A stretch of DNA of 64,000 nt from Cladorhizidae sp. MBARI D1340-BT2 (Eukaryota > Porifera > Demospongiae > Poecilosclerida > Cladorhizidae), in NCBI GenBank assembly GCA_028752905.1, contig JAQNBH010000002.1, positions 18,508,430 to 18,572,429 on the forward strand. The letters are read 5' to 3'. A model generated the notes under the pieces. It worked only from the letters and a program-made list of their open reading frames with translations. It did not search any database and was not told where the DNA came from. Below are positions 25,181 through 36,645 of this stretch, piece after piece (positions within the stretch are counted from its first letter, which is position 1; each line of letters begins with the position of its first letter). The position numbers and the translations under genes were made by a program.

Positions 25181-28100
25181 AAGCGGCTGAAGTGAGCGGA
25201 TCAGAAGTAGGAGGAGAAGAGGTTGAAGTGACTGGATCAGAAGTAGGAGGAGAAGAGGCTGAAGTGACTGGATCAGAAGTAGGAGGAGAAGAGGCTGAAG
25301 TGACTGGATCAGAAGTAGGAGGAGAAGAGGTTGAAGTGACTGGATCAGAAGTAGGAGGAGAAGAGGCTGAAGTGACTGGATCAGAAGTAGGAGGAGAAGA
25401 GGCTGAAGTGACTGGATCAGAAGTAGGAGGAGAAGAGGCTGAAGTGAGTGGATCAGAAGTAGGAGGAGAAGAAGCAGAAGTGCGTGGATCAGAAGTAAGA
25501 GGAGAAGAGGTTGAAGTGACTGGATCAGAAGTAGGAGGAGAAGAGGTTGAAGTGACTGGATCAGAAGTAGGAGGAGAAGAGGCTGAAGTGAGTGGATCAG
25601 AAGTAGGAGGAGAAGAGGCTGCAGTGACTGGATCAGAAGTAAGAGGAGAAGAGGCTGAAGTGAGTGGATCAGAAGTAGGAGGAGAAGAGGTTGAAGTAAC
25701 TGGATCAGAAGTAGGAGGAGAAGAGGCTAAGTGAGTGGATCAGAAGTAGGAGGAGAAGAGGTTGAAGTGACGGATCAGAAGTAGGAGGAGAAGAGGCTGA
25801 AGTGAGTTGATCAGAAGTAGGAGGAGAAGAGGTTGAAGTGACTGGATCAGAAGTAGGAGGAGAAGAGGTTGAAGTGACTGGATCAGAAATAGGAGGAGAA
25901 GAGGCTGAAGTGACTGGATCAGAAGTAGGAGGAGAAGAGGCTGAAGTGAGTGGATCAGAAGTAGGAGGAGAAGAGGCTGAAGTGAGTGGATCAGAAGTAG
26001 GAGGAGAAGAGGCTGGATCAGAAGTAGGAGGAGAAGAGGCTGAAGTGACTGGATCAGAAGTAGGAGGAGAAGAGGTTGAAGTGACTGGATCAGAAGTAGG
26101 AGGAGAAGAGGCTGAAGTGAGTGGATCAGAAGTAAGAGGAGAAGAGGTTGAAGTGACTGGATCAGAAGTAGGAGGAGAAGAGGCTGAAGGATCAGAAGTA
26201 GGAGGAGAAGAGGCTGAAGTGACTGGATCAGAAGTAGGAGGAGAAGAGGCTGAAGTGACTGGATCAGAAGTAGGAGGACAAGAGGTTGAAGTGACTGGAT
26301 CAGAAGTAAGAGGAGAAGAGGTTGAAGTGAGTGGATCAGAAGTAGGAGGAGAAGAGGCTGAAGTGACTGGATCAGAAGTAGGAGGAGAAGAGGCTGAAGT
26401 GAGTGGATCAGAAGTAGGAGGAGAAGAGGTTGAAGTGACTGGATCAGAAGTAGGAGGAGAAGAGGCTGAAGTGAGTGGATCAGAAGTAGGTGGAGAAGAG
26501 GTTGAAGTGACTGGATCAGAAGTAGGGGGAGAAGAGGCTGAAGTGAGTGGATCAGAAGTAGGAGGAGAAGAGGCTGAAGTGAGTGTATCAGAAGTAGGAG
26601 GAGAAGAGGTTGAAGTGAGTGGATCAGAAGTAGGAGGAGAAGAGGTTGAAGTGACTGGATCAGAGAGTAAGAGGAGAAGAGGTTGAAGTGACTGGATCAG
26701 AAGTAAGAGGAGAAGAGGTTGAAGTGACTGGATCAGAAGTAGGAGGAGAAGAGGCTGAAGTGACTAGATCAGAAGTAGGAGGAGAAGAGGTTGAAGTGAC
26801 TGGATCAGAAGTAGGAGGAGAAGAGGCTGAAGTGAGTGGATCAGAAGTAGGAGGAGAAGAGGTTGAAGTGACTGGATCAGAAGTAGGAGGAGAAGAGGTT
26901 GAAGTGAGTGGATCAGAAGTAGGAGGAGAAGAGGTTGAAGTGACTGGATCAGAAGTAGGAGGAGAAGAGGTTGAAGTGACTGGATCAGAAGTAGGAGGAG
27001 AAGAGGCTGAAGTGAGTGGATCAGAAGTAGGAGGAGAAGAGGCTGAAGTGACTGGATCAGAAGTAGGAGGAGAAGAGGTTGAAGTGACTGGATCAGAAGT
27101 AAGAGGAGAAGAGGCTGAAGTGAGTGGATCAGAAGTAGGAGGAGAAGAGGCTGAAGTGAGTGGATCAGAAGTAGGAGGAGAAGAGGCTGAAGTGAGTGGA
27201 TCAGAAGTAGGAGGAGAAGAGGTTGAAGTGACTGGATCAGAAGTAGGAGGAGAAGAGGTTGAAGTGAGTGGATCAGAAGTAGGAGGAGAAGAGGCTGAAG
27301 TGAGTGGATCAGAAGTAGGAGGAGAAGAGGCTGAAGTGACTGGATCAGAAGTAGGAGGAGAAGAGGTTGAAGTGACTGGATCAGAAGTAGGAGGAGAAGA
27401 GGTTGAAGTGACTGGATCAGAAGTAGGAGGAGAAGAGGTTGAAGTGACTGGATCAGAAGTAGGAGGAGAAGAGGCTGAAGTGAGTGGATCAGAAGTAGGA
27501 GGAGAAGAGGCTGAAGTGAGTGTATCAGAAGTAGGAGGAGAAGAGGCTGAAGTGAGTGGATCAGAAGTAGGAGGAGAAGAGGTTGAAGTGACTGGATCAG
27601 AAGTAGGAGGAGAAGAGGTTGAAGTGAGTGGATCAGAAGTAGGAGGAGAAGAGGCTGAAGGATCAGAAGTAGGAGGAGAAGAGGTTGAAGTGACTGTATC
27701 AGAAGTAGGAGGAGAAGAGGCTGAAGTGAGTGGATCAGAAGTAGGAGGAGAAGAGGCTGAAGTGACTGGATCAGAAGTAGGAGGAGAAGAGGCTGAAGTG
27801 AGTGGATCAGAAGTAGGAGGAGAAGAGGCTGAAGTGAGTGGATCAGAAGTAGGAGGAGAAGAGGCTGAAGTGACTGGATCAGAAGGAGGAGGAGAAGAGG
27901 CTGAAGTTAGTGGATCAGAAGTAGGAGGAGAAGAGGCTGAAGTGAGTGGATCAGAAGTAGGAGGAGAAGAGGTTGAAGTGACTGGATCAGAAGTAGGAGG
28001 AGAAGAGGTTGAAGTGACTGGATCAGAAGTAGGAGGAGAAGAGGCTGAAGTGAGTGGATCAGAAGTAGGAGGAGAAGAGGCTGAAGTGAGTTGATCAGAA

Positions 28101-29015
28101 GTAGGAGGAGAAGAGGCTGAAGTGAGTGGATCAGAAGTAGGAGGAGAAGAGGTTGAAGTGTGTGGATCAGAAGTAGGAGGAGAAGAGGTTGAAGTGAGTG
28201 GATCAGAAGTAGGAGGAGAAGAGGCTGAAGTGACTGGATCAGAAGTAGGAGGAGAAGAGGCTGAAGTGACTGGATCAGAAGTAGGAGGAGAAGAGGTTGA
28301 AGTGACTGGATTAGAAGTAGGAGGAGAAGAGGTTGAAGTGACTGGATCAGAAGTAGGAGGAGAAGAGGTTGAAGTGAGTGGATCAGAAATAGGAGGAGAA
28401 GAGGCTGAAGTGAGTGGATCAGAAGTAGGAGGAGAAGAGGCTGAAGTGAGTGGATCAGAAGTAGGAGGAGAAGAGGCTGAAGTGACTGGATCAGAAGTAG
28501 GAGGAGAAGAGATTGAAGTGAGTGGATCAGAAGTAGGAGGAGAAGAGGCTGAAGTGACTGGATCAGAAGTAGGAGGAGAAGAGGCTGAAGTGAGTGGATC
28601 AGAAGTAGGAGGAGAAGAGGTTGAAGTGACTGGATCAGAAGTAGGAGGAGAAGAGGCTGAAGTGACTGGATCAGAAGTAGGAGGAGAAGAGGTTGAAGTG
28701 ACTGGATCAGAAGTAGGAGGAGAAGAGGTTGAAGTGAGTTGATCAGAAGTAGGAGGAGAAGAGGCTGAAGTGACTGGATCAGAAGTAGGAGGAGAAGAGG
28801 CTGAAGTGAGTGGATCAGAAGTAGGAGGAGAAGAGGTTGAAGTGACTGGATCAGAAGTAGGAGGAGAAGAGGCTGAAGTGACTGGATCAGAAGTAGGAGG
28901 AGAAGAGGTTGAAGTGACTGGATCAGAAGTAGGAGGAGAAGAGGTTGAAGTGAGTGGATCAGAAGTAGGAGGAGAAGAGGCTGAAGTGACTGGATCAGAA
29001 GTAGGAGGAGAAGCT
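25181..29015. repeat. 36 bp minisatellite, about 106 copies, purine-rich and codon-sized
   Basis: Unit GAAGTGACTGGATCAGAAGT plus AGGAGGAGAAGAGGCT. 36 is a multiple of three, so the plus strand reads (GSEVGGEEAEVT)n for hundreds of codons and the minus strand gives a Leu-rich frame. Two positions vary almost independently between units: GCT/GTT (Ala/Val) and ACT/AGT (Thr/Ser). Deletions and TGA stops (GAGTTGATC at about 25805, 28090, 28740) interrupt the frame, and no ATG opens it. I treat it as non-coding. Confidence 0.9.
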
Positions 29016-29635
29016 GGAGGGCTCTGAGATACTTACTTGGATCCATATAGCGATAAGGTTGTGCAAGCACATGCTTAGTCAATACTAGAGCCACCTGACC
29101 CCTGAGTGACCATCTGAACTTATGGTAAGTTCATGAAGACCATATTCCAAGTTGTAAAACACATGATTATAATCATGGGGGGGGGGGGGGGGGCAAGCAA
29201 AACATTGGTGTAGCTATCACCATAGGGGCTTGTGCATGTAGCCGGAAAAGTGTGTGGGACAGGAATAAGTGGGTGTGCTATGCACCATAAGCATGCCCAC
29301 ACACCCTCACCAGCAAACTTTTCTTGGAATGGACACTGCCCACCATAAGTGTTTGCCCATTTACAAAGTGTGAATGGTAGAGTGTTTGCCCGGCCGTTGT
29401 GCTTACAGCTTGCCTTCGCAGTGTGCATGCACAGGGATATGAATTGGCCAGGTCTGTGGGATCTCAGAGGAGAGAGAGGTGGCAAGGAAGATGGTGACAT
29501 TCGCTGCCCATTAGACGGCATCGCCAGAAATTGCATGGCTTACCTCCAAGCCAGAAAGTCAAGAAGATTCCAGAAACCCTTGCTCTGTCCTCGACGACGA
29601 CCATGAAGAAGGACATGAAGAGGACGAACCGGAAA
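29016..29635. other. Unique spacer with poly-G tract
   Basis: A run of about 17 G at 29177-29193. Overlapping frames of 85 and 138 codons on opposite strands have no recognised domains. Confidence 0.4.
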
Positions 29636-30033
29636 CCACTAGTGGTCAAGAACTAGCAAACTTTGCTGGTAGCTTTGCTCTGGCACACAACACACCACTA
29701 GTGGTCGAGAACTAGCAAACTTTGCTGGTAGCTTTGCTCTGGCACACAACACACCACTAGTGGTCGAGAACTAGCAAACTTTGCTGGTATCTTTGTTCTG
29801 ACACACAACACACCACTAGTGGTCGAGAACTAGCAAACTTTCTTGGTAGCTTTGCTCTGGCACACAACACACCACTAGTGGTCGAGAACTAGCAAACTTT
29901 GCTGGTATGTTTGCTCTAACACACAACACACCACTAGTGGTAGCAAACTTTGCTGGTAGCTTTGCTCTGGCACACAACACACCACTAGTGGTCGAGAACT
30001 AACAAACTTTGCTGGTATCTTTGCTCTGGCATG
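29636..30033. repeat. 60 bp minisatellite, about 6.5 copies
   Basis: Unit CACCACTAGTGGTCGAGAAC plus TAGCAAACTTTGCTGGTAGC and TTTGCTCTGGCACACAACAC. Each unit holds the perfect palindrome CCACTAGTGG. One unit (about 29930) lacks GTCGAGAAC. Confidence 0.9.
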
Positions 30034-30250
30034 GGATCATATTCTCACTCCACACAAACCCTTTTAATGCTTGCATGTGTTGAGCAACAGCTGACCAATG
30101 GCAGGAAGGAGACGATGCACAGACACATAGCAGCCGGGTAAACGTGAAGCCAGGTTCAAGCCAGGTTAATTTGCGTTTGCCCTCCAGTGGTGTTCAACCT
30201 CTCATTTAGCATCTTTGTTCCATTTGGACTCTTGAAGTTATATGCACCCG

Positions 30251-30345
30251 ATTATTCCTCCTGATGAAGGCTAGAGCATCTAGTCGAAACCTCGAGAGAA
30301 TGCAATTTCAAGTTGATTATAGATAGCAATTATATTATGTCAATA
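30251..30345 (+). repeat. Dispersed hairpin repeat, copy B
   Basis: Contains ATTATTCCTCCTGATGAAGG, the hairpin GGCTAGA-GCA-TCTAGTC, GAAACCTCGAGAG and the tail TTTCAAGTTGATTATAGA. Same family as the copies at 9011, 42001, 57284, 62325 and 62889. The CTGATGA and GAAAC boxes flanking a 7 bp stem are intact here. Confidence 0.75.
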
Positions 30346-31170
30346 AAGTGCATGCGATATATATTTGACTGATCAAAAGGAATCATGAATGTCTAGATAA
30401 CCTCTCTATTAGGCCTTAATGTCGCTGCAAAAGACACTGGGAATGTCTCTATGGCACTTACATCATGGCCACAATAGCAGGTAAGTCATTTAGCCCTCGC
30501 AATCTGTGGGGCAAAACTTTTTTATTTATAGGCTATCATAACTCCACCTAATTCAGGTACATACGGACTGTGGTGGACACACAGGGCACATGCCGAACAG
30601 CTGCAGTAGGCAACCCAGTCGTTTATCTGCAAGACAGCTAGCTTTATCAAGACACTGGAAGAGTACTGAGCCACGGGCTGGTGGGTGAATCTCTCACCGA
30701 CTACAAAATGCACATGTGTTCTGTGAGTTTGCACTTGTTATGTCTGACAAAGCCACAAGCAGCCAATAGTGATGTGTACCACACTTAAATCCCACATCCA
30801 CTTTCAACTTCAGCGACGCCAACACATCCACCTTATACGGGATTCTGCAGGGCTTCTCCAGTGGGTGTGAAGTACAACTTTTCAAGCCATCAATAGGATT
30901 GGCCTGAAACCCGACAGGTCGTAAATTATTTTGAATAACAATGGTCTCAAATGCACTGAGCAAAAAGGAAGTTGTGGCAGAGATTATTCGCCCAGACAAC
31001 GCCCAGTATTTCCTGGTAATCCAATCATGTGCCGGCAGAAGAGAATGTTTGTGATCACATTACAGTGCACTGCCCATAATGTTCTGACTTTTTACCGCAT
31101 GACTCCTCTCTCCTTCAACCTTTCTGTCCATCCATGGTTTTAGGTAGGCAGGCATCCATAAAATATCTCT
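30346..31170. other. Unique region, open frames of unknown meaning
   Basis: Minus-strand frames at 30694-30999 (101 codons) and 30522-30734 (70 codons) overlap. Neither shows a domain I recognise, and codon use is unremarkable. Could be a decayed element or chance. Confidence 0.25.
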
Positions 31171-31174
31171 CTTC

Positions 31175-31755
31175 TACTATGCAGCCAGTATTCTTCTCCA
31201 ATTATATTGAAGCCAGTTCTCTCTCCTCTACTGACTGTGCAGCCAGTTGTCTCTTCTCTACTGACTCCGAGTGAGTGACTATGCAGCCAGTTCTCTCTCC
31301 TCTACTGACTGTGCAGCCAGTTCTCTCTCCTCTACTGACTGTAGCCAGTTCTCTCTCCTCTACTGACTGTGCAGCCAGTTCTCTCTCCTCTACTGACTGT
31401 GCAGCCAGTTCTCTCTCCTCTATTGACTGTGCAGCCAGTTGTCTCTTCTCTACTGAGTGACTATGCAGCCAGTTCTCTCTCCTCTACTGACTGTGCAGCC
31501 AGTTCTCTCTCCTCTACCGACTATGCAGCCAGTTCTCTCTCCTCTACTGACTGTGCAGCCAGTTCTCTCTCCTCTACTGACTGTGCAGCCAGTTCTCTCT
31601 CCTCTACTGACTGTGCAGCCAGTTCTCTCTCCTCTACTGACTGTGCAGCCAGTTCTCTCTCCTCTACTGACTGTGCAGCCAGTTCTCTCTCCTCTACTGA
31701 TTATGCAGCCAGTTCTCTCTCCTCTACTGACTATTCAGCCAGTTCTCTCTCATCT
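31175..31755. repeat. 30 bp minisatellite, about 19 copies
   Basis: Unit CTGTGCAGCCAGTTCTCTCT plus CCTCTACTGA. The 30 bp period keeps frames open for 115-160 codons in two frames; these are artefacts. Confidence 0.9.
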
Positions 31756-31764
31756 TCCTATCAT

Positions 31765-32460
31765 AATAATACAGTGGAAGCCTCTCACTGTGGACTCTCT
31801 GTAGTAAGGACAACCTCTATAGTCAGGACGCTTGTTCTAGTCCCATACTAATACAGTGGGAGCCTCTCACTGTGGACTCTCTGTAGTAAGGACACCCTCT
31901 ATAGCCAGCACACTTGTTCTAGTCCCATAGTAATAGAGTTGGAGCCTCTCACTGTGCACTCTCTGCAGTAAGGACACCCGCTATAGCCAGGACACTTGAT
32001 CTAGTCCCATACTAATACAGTGGGAGCCTCTCACTGTGGACTCCCTGTAGTAAGGACACCCTCTATAGCCAGGCCACTTGTTCTAATCCCATACTAATAT
32101 AGTGGTAGCCTCTCACTGTGGACTCTCTGTAGTAAGGACACCCGCTATAGCCAGGACACTTGATCTAGTCCCATACTAATACAGTGGGAGCCTCTCACTG
32201 TGGACTCTCTGCAGTAAGGACACCCTCTATAGTCAGGACACTTGTTCTAGTCCCATACTAATACAGTGGGAGCCTCTCACTGTGGACTCTCTGAAGTAAA
32301 GACAGCCTCTCACTGTGGACTCTTTGAAGTAAAGACACACTTTATAGCCAGGACACTTGTTCTAGTCCCATACTAATACAGTGGGAGCCTCTTACTGTGG
32401 ACTCTCTGTAGTAAGGACCCCTCTATAGCCAGTACACATGTTCTAGTCCAATGAGTAGTA
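31765..32460. repeat. 82 bp minisatellite, about 8 copies, resembling a pogo/Tigger terminus
   Basis: Unit ATACAGTGGGAGCCTCTCAC plus TGTGGACTCTCTGTAGTAAG, GACACCCTCTATAGCCAGGA and CACTTGTTCTAGTCCCATACTA in segments. The TA-CAGTGG-CCTCT-ATAGTAAGGACAC order resembles pogo-group terminal inverted repeats as I know them. The last units are shortened. Confidence 0.8.
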
Positions 32461-32769
32461 AGGACCCTCCATAAAAGTGACCACAGTGAAGGAGTGGCAA
32501 CATTGTCATGGACAACAATGGTGCTCTTGCTCTTTTGCTGGTTGTGCTCAAAGATATGGACAAGGTAAAGGGCTTTCTTCTTTAAGGTAGCCAAGCCAAG
32601 TGCAGCACTAATGTGCCGTAGACGTTATCTCAGCTATAAAGCGAGACAGTTGATGGATAAAGTTCTGGCGAATGAAAGAATATACTTTAAAGCAAAATAT
32701 TTTTAATGAGGCAAACCAGCTTCTTTATTAGAAGAAACAAGCCATGATTGCCTGTACCAACACTTCCTC
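32461..32769. other. No gene recognised
   Basis: Unique sequence between the 82 bp array and the transposase relic. Confidence 0.4.
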
Positions 32770-33047
32770 TTGGATATAGCAAGATGGTTTCTGAGATCCA
32801 GAACAGGAGAAGTGGGAAAAAAAGAAGTCCAGAGAAGCTTCAGTGTCTATCCGTGGAGTTCACAGTCAGACAGGACAGTTGATAGTTCACCGTTTCAAGA
32901 GAAGTTAGTGCACAGACTAGCTTTACTTCAGACTCGATTGAGGAGTCGGACGATGGTCGTAACCGTAGCAAGGCCAGAATATGACAACTATATAGCAAAG
33001 CAAGGTTTAGTGCATAGAGAAGAGTGCTTCAAAGAGAAAATGAGCTG

Positions 33048-33402
33048 GTGAAGTTTCACAGAGGCCTGCCTCACTATGAGGTCTAAAAGTGATGCTTGGC
33101 TCTGCCGCAGCAACCATCACGGTCCATACAGAGCTAGAGAATTTCAGGCGTTCATAATGACACTCGTGAAGTTTCACAGAGGCCTGCCTCACTACGAGGT
33201 CTAAAAGTGATGCTTGGCTCTGCTGCAGCAACCATCACTGCCCATACAGAGCTAGAGAATTTCAGGCGTTCATAATGACACTCGTGAAGTTTCACAGAGG
33301 CCTGCCTCACTATGAGGTCTTGAAAGTGATGCTTGGCTCTGCTGCAGCAACCATCACTGCCCATACAAAGCTGGAGAATTTCAGGAGTTCATAATGACAG
33401 TA
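33048..33402 (+). repeat. 118 bp tandem triplication inside the transposase relic
   Basis: Three copies start at 33048, 33166 and 33284 with GTGAAGTTTCACAGAGG. Each unit can be read as KFHRGLPHYEVLKVML, then an Ala-rich stretch and ENFR, which corresponds to the N-terminal helical region of Harbinger-type transposases. 118 is not a multiple of three, so the duplications break the frame. The copies differ at only a few bases. Confidence 0.85.
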
Positions 33403-33845
33403 GTGAAGTTGAAGCTTAATAGTCACTAGGAAAGAACCTGCACTCAGATCGAATGTGCAAACTACTACTACTACGACGACAAGTGTCACATATGTCCCTT
33501 ACAATTATGGACACTTGTGGACCAGAGAAAGAAGCTTAACTGAAGAGCATGCTACATCTTCTCTGGGACATCAAGTTGGCATGATACTGTCGATTATTTT
33601 TAGGTGTTTATAGAACGACTTCAAGTTGACCTCTTGGAAAAGTTCAACTGGTCGTCATATAAACATCATACAATGCAAACGATTACTCTTGGAAATATGC
33701 CACAAGCTATCGTGACATATGTGTCGGAAGTAGGAGTGAGAGAGGAGTTAAACACGGGCAGGGGGGGGCAGGTGTCAAACACTTGACCGAAAAATTGTGG
33801 CATTCTTGGGAAGCTGCTTCCTGAGAATGTTGTACTTGTTGACCG

Positions 33846-35428
33846 AGGCTTCAACATTTCTGACTGGGTGGGAATGATGCAAGGAGACTGCCCCTTCCAG
33901 CTTTTGCCATGAGCAAGGAGGCTTCAACATTTCTGACTGGGTGGGAATGATGCAAGGAGACTGCCCCTTCCAGCTTTTGCCATGAGCAAGGAAGGCTTCA
34001 ACATTTCTGACTGGGTGGGAATGATGCAAGGAGACTGCCCCTTCCAGCTTTTGCCATGAGCAAGGAGGCTTCAACATTTCTGACTGGGTGGGAATGATGC
34101 AAGGAGACTGCCCCTTCCAGCTTTTGCCATGAGCAAGGAAGGCTTCAACATTTCTGACTGGGTGGGAATGATGCAAGGAGACTGCCCCTTCCAGCTTTTG
34201 CCATGAGCAAGGAAGGCTTCAACATTTCTGACTGGGTGGGAATGATGCAAGGAGACTGCCCCTTCCAGCTTTTGCCATGAGCAAGGAGGCTTCAACATTT
34301 CTGACTGGGTGGGAATGATGCAAGGAGACTGCCCCTTCCAGATTTTGCCACGAGCAAGGAAGGCTTCAACATTTCTGACTGGGTGGGAATGATGCAAGGA
34401 GACTGCCCCTTCCAGCTTTTGCCATGAGCAAGGAAGGCTTCAACATTTCTGACTGGGTGGGAATGATGCAAGGAGACTGCCCCTTCCAGCTTTTGCCATG
34501 AGCAAGGAGGCTTCAACATTTCTGACTGGGTGGGAATGATGCAAGGAGACTGCCCCTTCCAGCTTTTGCCATGAGCAAGGAAGGCTTCAACATTTCTGAC
34601 TGGGTGGGAATGATGCAAGGAGACTGCCCCTTCCAGCTTTTGCCATGAGCAAGGAAGGCTTCAACATTTCTGACTGGGTGGGAATGATGCAAGGAGACTG
34701 CCCCTTCCAGCTTTTGCCATGAGCAAGGAAGGCTTCAACATTTCTGACTGGGTGGGAATGATGCAAGGAGACTGCCCCTTCCAGCTTTTGCCATGAGCAA
34801 GGAAGGCTTCAACATTTCTGACTGGGTGGGAATGATGCAAGGAGACTGCCCCTTCCAGCTTTTGCCATGAGCAAGGAAGGCTTCAACATTTCTGACTGGG
34901 TGGGAATGATGCAAGGAGACTGCCCCTTCCAGCTTTTGCCATGAGCAAGGAGGCTTCAACATTTCTGACTGGGTGGGAATGATGCAAGGAGACTGCCCCT
35001 TCCAGCTTTTGCCATGAGCAAGGAAGGCTTCAACATTTCTGACTGGGTGGGAATGATGCAAGGAGACTGCCCCTTCCAGCTTTTGCCATGAGCAAGGAAG
35101 GCTTCAACATTTCTGACTGGGTGGGAATGATGCAAGGAGACTGCCCCTTCCAGCTTTTGCCATGAGCAAGGAAGGCTTCAACATTTCTGACTGGGTGGGA
35201 ATGATGCAAGGAGACTGCCCCTTCCAGCTTTTGCCATGAGCAAGGAAGGCTTCAACATTTCTGACTGGGTGGGAATGATGCAAGGAGACTGCCCCTTCCA
35301 GCTTTTGCCATGAGCAAGGAAGGCTTCAACATTTCTGACTGGGTGGGAATGATCCAAGGAGACTGCCCCTTCCAGCTTTTGCCATGAGCAAGGAAGGCTT
35401 CAACATTTCTGACTGGGTGGGAATGATA
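33846..35428 (+). repeat. 74 bp minisatellite, about 21 copies, derived from transposase coding sequence
   Basis: Unit of 74 bp (73 in copies lacking one A) beginning GGCTTCAACATTTCTGACTG and ending TTTTGCCATGAGCAAGG. The first unit is continuous with the DRGFNISDWVG coding segment of the transposase relic, and the last is continuous with its C-terminal part. Units are nearly identical, so expansion or homogenisation is recent. Minus-strand open frames of 108-133 codons here are artefacts of the period. Confidence 0.9.
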
Positions 35429-35593
35429 CCACCTTCCAAAAGCATGGACCTACTCTCACCCTTGGAGGTTGAAGAAACCCGTGCTGTTACAAATGTAAGC
35501 GTCCATGTTGAAGGCTTAAGGGGATCTTCTGCACCTATTGAACTTTTAGCAACAAAACACAAAACCTCGGTAAGACTGTGCTCACATTTATAA

Positions 35594-35640
35594 GAGAGTT
35601 TGCATCTCTTGCTCACTCCATAAGGTAGGTAAATCATTCC
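35594..35640. other. Edge of the transposase relic
   Basis: Stop at 35591 ends the resumed frame. A decayed continuation of the DDE relic may run to about 35640. Confidence 0.3.
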
Positions 35641-35945
35641 TTCGGAAAAGTGATCCGGAAAAGTGGTCCAAGAGAAGGGGTCCAGAAGAAAGGATCCAGA
35701 AAGGTGGCCCATGAGAAGGGCTCCAGAAGAAAGGGTGCAGAAAAGTGACCCATGAGAAGGGGTCCAGAAGAATGGGTCCAGAATGGTAGCCAATGAGAAG
35801 GGAGAAAGGTGGCCCATGAGAAGGGATCCAAAAGGAAGGGTCCAGAAAACCCATGAGAAGGGGTCCAGAAAGGTGGTCAATGAGAAGGGTTTCAGAAGAA
35901 AGGGTTCAGAAAGGTGGTCCAGGAGAAGGGTTTCAGTAAGGTGAC
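35641..35945. repeat. Degenerate minisatellite of about 20 bp sub-units
   Basis: Alternating AGAAGGGGTCCAGAAGAAAG and GGTCCAGAAAGGTGGCCCAT blocks with many indels. Minus-strand Pro/Phe/Trp-rich frames are artefacts. Confidence 0.75.
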
Positions 35946-36645
35946 CTAGAAGGTAATCAAGTGACCCAGAACCACGACTCTCTTTAATAATGAGCAGTGC
36001 ATAACACCTCATGCAAGCCATTAGAATGGCAATATCCATCAAAGGGGTGACTCAATCTTCATAACTTTTCCCATCTTCTCTCTGTGCAGGTTTTTGATAC
36101 AAAATTGTTGCTTATTCTCAAGTGATATGCTGCATGTCTCTTAGAAGAAGATATATCAAGCAACTTATTTTGGGAGTCGTGGCAACCCTAACCTTGCAGC
36201 CACAGTTCACCCAATCATATATCTGGGAGTTCTTTTGGTGATGAGCGTTTGGGATTTTTTTTTTTTACTGCACCATTATCCACTAGGGTGATTAGAAGAT
36301 GTGACCCTTGGGTTCCAATTACCCTTTGGTTCCAATTAGCTTAGCTTGCTTAGTGGCCATTACTAATTAACACTGCATGTGCAATCTGCTAAAGTGCTTT
36401 GACAAACAACGAAGAGAACACGGGGCAGCTTAAACAATATTGGTATGCTCGGGTTCTCTAACACAATCCAATGCATAAAAAACCATTCAGTGATACAAGA
36501 TGTATTAACAAATATCTTCTGGCTGCCTGCAGCAACAGTCAACACCAGCAAGCAGTGGTTGGATTTCAGCTGAGGTCGAATGAGGGCTACAACCAAAGAT
36601 GATGAAGGATCTTCATTCTTGCTGGTGTGTGCTCTTTATAGATAA
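35946..36645. other. No gene recognised
   Basis: Contains a short duplicated phrase (GGTTCCAATTA, 36311 and 36328). A 77-codon minus-strand frame at 36363-36596 has no recognised domain. Confidence 0.35.

Larger units (their letters stand above)
32770..35593 (+). pseudogene. Harbinger-like (DDE_Tnp_4) transposase relic, split by tandem expansions
   Basis: Plus-strand pieces follow the order of a DDE_Tnp_4 transposase. An N-terminal stretch (FHRGLPHYEVLKVML) is present in three tandem copies at 33048-33402. Next comes VFIERLQVDLLEKFNWSSYK, HH and onward from 33604, matching the family's FIERP..SxYKHHNT region. KHLTEK follows in a shifted frame near 33776, then LPENVVLVDRGFNISD at 33826, the DRGF catalytic Asp segment. 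After a 1.6 kb array the frame resumes at 35425 with LLSPLEVEETRAVTNVSVHV, the family's conserved C-terminal helix. Stops, frameshifts and the arrays make it dead. The piece from 32770 to 33047 is open but not recognised. Confidence 0.7.

Noticed and set aside
25192..29094. Acidic (GSEVGGEEAEVT)n protein and the opposing Leu-rich frame
   Set aside because: No ATG opens the plus frame (it begins at GTG codons), it is cut by stops and indels, and the 36 bp period explains its length.
30419..30482. Plus-strand ATG frame ending at CAG before GTAAGT
   Set aside because: A good donor consensus, but about 20 codons, no recognisable protein and no downstream exon found.
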